Shown: positions 6,144 to 8,569 of the stretch, piece by piece | Layout of the letters: every line of letters begins with the position of its first letter | Position numbering within the stretch: position 1 is the first letter of the stretch | NCBI GenBank assembly: GCA_030042885.1 | Contig: JASHYW010000339.1 | Span: 1 to 8,569 of the forward strand | DNA from: Streptosporangiaceae bacterium | Lineage (GTDB): Bacteria; Actinomycetota; Actinomycetes; Streptosporangiales; Streptosporangiaceae | DNA length: 8,569 nt | Direction of reading: 5' to 3' | Position numbers and translations under genes: made by a program | The notes under the pieces: model-generated | The model's database searches: none | Told to the model about the DNA's origin: nothing | Seen by the model: the letters and a program-made list of their open reading frames with translations, nothing else

Positions 6144-6181
6144 GAACTTTTCAATAAAAGCACCGCGAAGGAGAGGCCCAA

Positions 6182-8029
6182 GTGTGCGGAATCGTGGGTT
6201 ACATCGGCCGCAGGGACGCCATCCCCGTCCTCCTCGAGGGGCTCAGGAGCCTGGAATACCGGGGCTACGACTCGGCCGGCCTGGCGGTCATCCACCGGAA
6301 CAGGCTCCAGGTCACCAAGACCGCGGGGCGCGTCCAGGATCTCCGGGACCGGGTCAGCGACCGGACCAAGGCCACGATCGGCATCGGCCACACCCGATGG
6401 GCCACGCATGGCGAGCCGAACGACATCAACGCCCACCCGCACACCGACGCCGAAGGCCGGATCGCGGTCGTGCACAACGGCATCATCGAGAACGCCGAGC
6501 AGCTCAGGGACGCCCTGGCCGGCCAGGGCGTGAAGCTGGTCAGCGACACCGACACCGAGGCGCTCGCCCACCTGATCGCCGCCGAGGTCGGCGACGATCA
6601 CCGCCCGGTGAGCCTGGAGGAGGCGGTCCGCCGTGCGCTGCGTCGCGTGAAGGGTACCTACGGCCTGGTCGTGCTCGATGTCAAGCATCCGACCGAGCTC
6701 GTGGTGGCGCGTAACGGCAGCCCCATCGTGCTGGGCATCGGCGATTCTGAGATGTTCGTGGCCTCCGATGTCGCCGCGCTGGTGCGCTACACCAAGCAGG
6801 TGGTGTACCTCGACGACGCCGAGGTGGCCACGGTACGAGCCGCCGACTATCGCGTGGTGTCGCTGGACGAGTCCGGCCGGCACGGCACGGACGCCAGCAA
6901 GGTGCCCACCACCGTGGAGGCCGAGGCCGGTGACTACGAGCTCGGCCCGTACGAGGATTACATGCGCAAGGAGATCCACGAGCAGCCGGAGGCGCTGCGG
7001 CGCGCACTGCGCGGCAGGCTCGACGACAGGTTCTGCACGGCGAAGCTGGGCGGCATCAACCTGGACGCGCGTCAGCTCAGGTCGATCAGGCAGGTGAAGT
7101 TCCTCGGCTGCGGCTCGGCCTACTACGCCGGCCAGATGGGCGCGGTGCTGGTGGAGGAGCTGGCCCGCATCCCGTCCGACGCGGAGCCCGCGTCGGAGTT
7201 CAGGTACCGCAACCCGGTGGTGGACCCGGACACCCTGTACGTGGCGGTGAGCCAGTCCGGCGAGACGCTGGACACGCTGATGGCGGTCCAGGAACTGCGC
7301 CGCAAGGGCGGCCAGGTCATCGGCACGGTCAACGTGGTGGGCAGCGCGATCGGCCGCGAGTGCGGCCACGGTGTGTTCCTGCACGCGGGCCCGGAGATCG
7401 CGGTCGCGTCCACCAAGGCGCTGACCAACATGGCGGCCACATTCGCCATGCTCGCCTTGCTGCTGGGCCGGGTCCGCGACCTGTCCTCGGCATCCGGCCA
7501 GCGGATCGTGGCCGGCCTGCGCGCTCTGCCCGGGCAGATCGAGCAGATCCTGGCCGGCGAGGAGCAGATCGCCGAGATCGCCCGCAAGTTCGCCGTCGCC
7601 GAGCACATGTTCTTCATCGGCCGGGTCCGCGGCTGGCCGGTGGCCCGCGAGGGTGCGCAGAAGCTTAAGGAGGTCTCCTACGTGCACGCCGAGGCCTACC
7701 AGGCGTCCGAGCTCAAGCACGGCCCGCTCGCCCTGATCAACTCCTCGATGCCGAGCGTGGTGATGGTGCCCGCCGACGAGCTGCTGTCCAAGAACATCTC
7801 CACCATCGAGCAGATCAAGGCCCGCGGCGGCCCCGTCATCGCGGTCACCAGCGCCGAGCTGGCCCCGAACCTGGCTGACGAGGTGATCCGGGTCCCCAGC
7901 GGCGAACCCGAGCTGGACCCGCTGCTGCTGAACGTGCCGCTGCAGATGCTGGCCTACCACCTCGCAGCCAAGCTGGGCCGGGATATCGATAAGCCCCGCA
8001 ACCTGGCCAAGAGCGTCACGGTGGAGTAA
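6182..8029 (+). CDS. glmS: glutamine-fructose-6-phosphate aminotransferase (isomerizing)
   Basis: Converts fructose-6-phosphate and glutamine to glucosamine-6-phosphate in the cytoplasm, the first step to UDP-GlcNAc for peptidoglycan and other polymers. The protein begins MCGIVGYIG, so after Met removal Cys is the N-terminal nucleophile of the class II glutamine amidotransferase domain (about 2-230). LEYRGYDSAGLAV (24-36), HTRWATHG (70-77) and HNGIIEN (98-104) are the usual glutaminase motifs. Two SIS isomerase domains follow. SIS1 carries GCGSAYYAG near 310 and SQSGET at 357-362. SIS2 carries ELKHGPLAL near 510 with the ring-opening His. The C-terminus NLAKSVTVE contains the catalytic Lys (K610). 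At 615 residues the length is normal and no key residue is missing. The start is GTG 6182 with AAGGAG eight bases upstream. No other pathway gene (glmM, glmU) is adjacent. Its leader holds a strongly structured element. Confidence 0.98.
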   Translation: MCGIVGYIGRRDAIPVLLEGLRSLEYRGYDSAGLAVIHRNRLQVTKTAGRVQDLRDRVSDRTKATIGIGHTRWATHGEPNDINAHPHTDAEGRIAVVHNGIIENAEQLRDALAGQGVKLVSDTDTEALAHLIAAEVGDDHRPVSLEEAVRRALRRVKGTYGLVVLDVKHPTELVVARNGSPIVLGIGDSEMFVASDVAALVRYTKQVVYLDDAEVATVRAADYRVVSLDESGRHGTDASKVPTTVEAEAGDYELGPYEDYMRKEIHEQPEALRRALRGRLDDRFCTAKLGGINLDARQLRSIRQVKFLGCGSAYYAGQMGAVLVEELARIPSDAEPASEFRYRNPVVDPDTLYVAVSQSGETLDTLMAVQELRRKGGQVIGTVNVVGSAIGRECGHGVFLHAGPEIAVASTKALTNMAATFAMLALLLGRVRDLSSASGQRIVAGLRALPGQIEQILAGEEQIAEIARKFAVAEHMFFIGRVRGWPVAREGAQKLKEVSYVHAEAYQASELKHGPLALINSSMPSVVMVPADELLSKNISTIEQIKARGGPVIAVTSAELAPNLADEVIRVPSGEPELDPLLLNVPLQMLAYHLAAKLGRDIDKPRNLAKSVTVE

Positions 8030-8042
8030 CGCCGGGCCCCTC

Positions 8043-8067
8043 GGCGCCCCAGAGCCGCCCGGGCGCC
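8043..8067 (+). terminator. possible glmS terminator hairpin
   Basis: GGCGCCC (8043-8049) and GGGCGCC (8061-8067) form a perfect 7-bp stem with an 11-base loop, 13 bases after the glmS stop. There is no U-tract, as is common for actinobacterial terminators. Confidence 0.35.
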
Positions 8068-8069
8068 CG

Positions 8070-8160
8070 CCATCACCCGGCGTATAGGCAAATGCCCGGG
8101 TCCGTCATCACGCCGCGTAAAAGCGTGTCCGGCTGTCATCACGCCACGTATAAAACGAGC
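8070..8160. repeat. three degenerate tandem repeats downstream of glmS
   Basis: Copies begin with CATCAC at 8071, 8106 and 8137, so the spacing is 35 and 31 bases. The second and third share TCATCACGCC-R-CGTA followed by an A-rich stretch; the first is more diverged (CATCACCCGGCGTATAGG). A fourth, weaker match (AATCACGGCGGGAA) is at 8188. Between the repeats and the next leader there is also a perfect hairpin ACGGCG/CGCCGT (8192-8209). They may be binding sites for a protein or a degraded actinobacterial intergenic repeat; the sequence does not decide. Confidence 0.6.
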
Positions 8161-8247
8161 TGGGCCGCGGGCATTATCAATGCGCGCAATCACGGCGGGA
8201 ACTCGCCGTCCGGAACTCAGCGTAACTGAATCGGAGCCGGTAATAGG

Positions 8248-8440
8248 GGCGTATGCACGCCAGGTAATCATGACTCGTCAATCACCATTTCGCCTCTTGG
8301 CCGGACCCGGTGCCCGAATCGGGGGGGCAATAGTGCCCAAGATGGCTTAGATGAGCTATGGTAGCTATACGGAGCTAGTCCTTTACGGTGAGCTGCCGGC
8401 CCGGCAGGAACCTGCCGGACCCCATCCGGAACGGTGGACC
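8248..8440 (+). promoter_or_regulatory. candidate structured RNA leader of the second diguanylate cyclase gene
   Basis: Same arrangement as the first leader. The GGCGT/ACGCC hairpin has loop ATGC instead of AAGC. The variable stem at 8398-8421 has arms GGCCCGGCAG and CTGCCGGACC with loop GAAC. Compared with copy 1, three pairs change from A-T or T-A to G-C or C-G on both sides, one mismatch becomes a pair, and one pair becomes a mismatch. The -10-like hexamer is TATGGT at 8357-8362. The hairpin containing GGTGG before the ATG is unchanged. Confidence 0.55.
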
Positions 8441-8569
8441 ATGGAAGCCTCGCGCATCACCCGCCGCCTGCTGGCGCGCGCGTCGGTGCGCACGTGGGCC
8501 TGGTGGCGGCTTCCCTGGCCGCTGCGCTGCTACGTCGGCGCCGCGCCGCTGGCCATGGTCGTGCTGATC
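8441..8569 (+). CDS. second diguanylate cyclase-like protein, 5' fragment cut by window end
   Basis: Forty-three codons are visible and match the first cyclase except S5R and A10L, so the membrane-entry sequence RTWAWWRLPWPLRC is identical. The GGDEF domain itself lies outside the window, so catalytic competence cannot be judged. The ATG at 8441 keeps the same spacing to the leader as in copy 1. This paralogue lies directly after glmS in the same direction. Given the near-identical start, it is almost certainly a full or partial duplicate of the gene at 4198-5487; whether it has an intact GGEEF and I-site must be read from downstream sequence. Confidence 0.9.
   Translation, partial: MEASRITRRLLARASVRTWAWWRLPWPLRCYVGAAPLAMVVLI

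Larger units (their letters stand above)
8247..8569 (+). repeat. long direct repeat, copy 2 (leader plus 5' end of diguanylate cyclase gene)
   Basis: Second copy of 4004-4326, in the same orientation and running off the window. Leader length is exactly 194 bases in both copies because a two-base deletion and a two-base insertion cancel. The coding part is identical over its last 87 bases. Confidence 0.95.

Noticed and set aside
6022..6181. glmS ribozyme
   Set aside because: The conserved core sequence and cleavage-site context that I know from Bacillota are not present.
6089..7960. 623-codon open frame antisense to glmS
   Set aside because: Shadow of GC-biased third positions; His/Gln/Arg/Asp-rich translation without any recognisable domain, opposite an unmistakable glmS.
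8070..8160. Short CRISPR array
   Set aside because: The repeats are short and degenerate, the intervals are only about 10-17 bases, and no cas gene is nearby.

Overview
The window comes from a high-GC actinobacterium. GC is strongly biased at third codon positions, which produces long antisense shadow frames. There are GTG starts with GGAGG-type ribosome sites, and the gene families are typical of filamentous actinomycetes (sedolisin peptidase, DHA3-type exporter, large membrane GGDEF proteins). A Streptosporangiales-like host is a guess from general style only; nothing here fixes the genus.

Layout. The left third is on the minus strand: an S53 (sedolisin/kumamolisin-type) peptidase cut by the window start (1-780), preceded by a PLP-dependent D-threonine aldolase/D-serine dehydratase-like enzyme (986-2335) that starts at a GTG with an ideal ribosome site. 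This enzyme carries a palindromic G/C-rich insert (1596-1666) and a hexanucleotide tandem repeat inside its coding sequence. Divergent from it is an MFS exporter (2562-3851). The right two thirds run on the plus strand: a membrane diguanylate cyclase (4198-5487), a small unrecognised 89-residue protein (5752-6021), glmS (6182-8029), and then the start of a second, nearly identical diguanylate cyclase (8441 to the window end).

The most interesting material is non-coding. (1) The two diguanylate cyclase genes share a 194-base leader. In its last 78 bases all nine differences between the copies fall in one 24-base hairpin, and three base pairs change on both sides so that pairing is kept; this is comparative evidence for a structured RNA leader. 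(2) Between the small protein gene and glmS lies a 111-base element closed by a perfect 10-bp inverted repeat and containing three further hairpins, so it can fold as a four-way junction just before the glmS ribosome site. It does not resemble the glmS ribozyme as I know it. (3) The small gene has its own leader with three consecutive perfect hairpins, one with a GAAA loop. (4) Downstream of glmS are three degenerate tandem repeats spaced 35 and 31 bp.

How the parts may work together is inference. GlmS makes glucosamine-6-phosphate, the entry to UDP-GlcNAc for peptidoglycan and exopolysaccharide, and it is bracketed by two c-di-GMP synthases. Direct repeats 4,243 bp apart flank the small gene and glmS, so homologous recombination between them could delete or amplify that segment.
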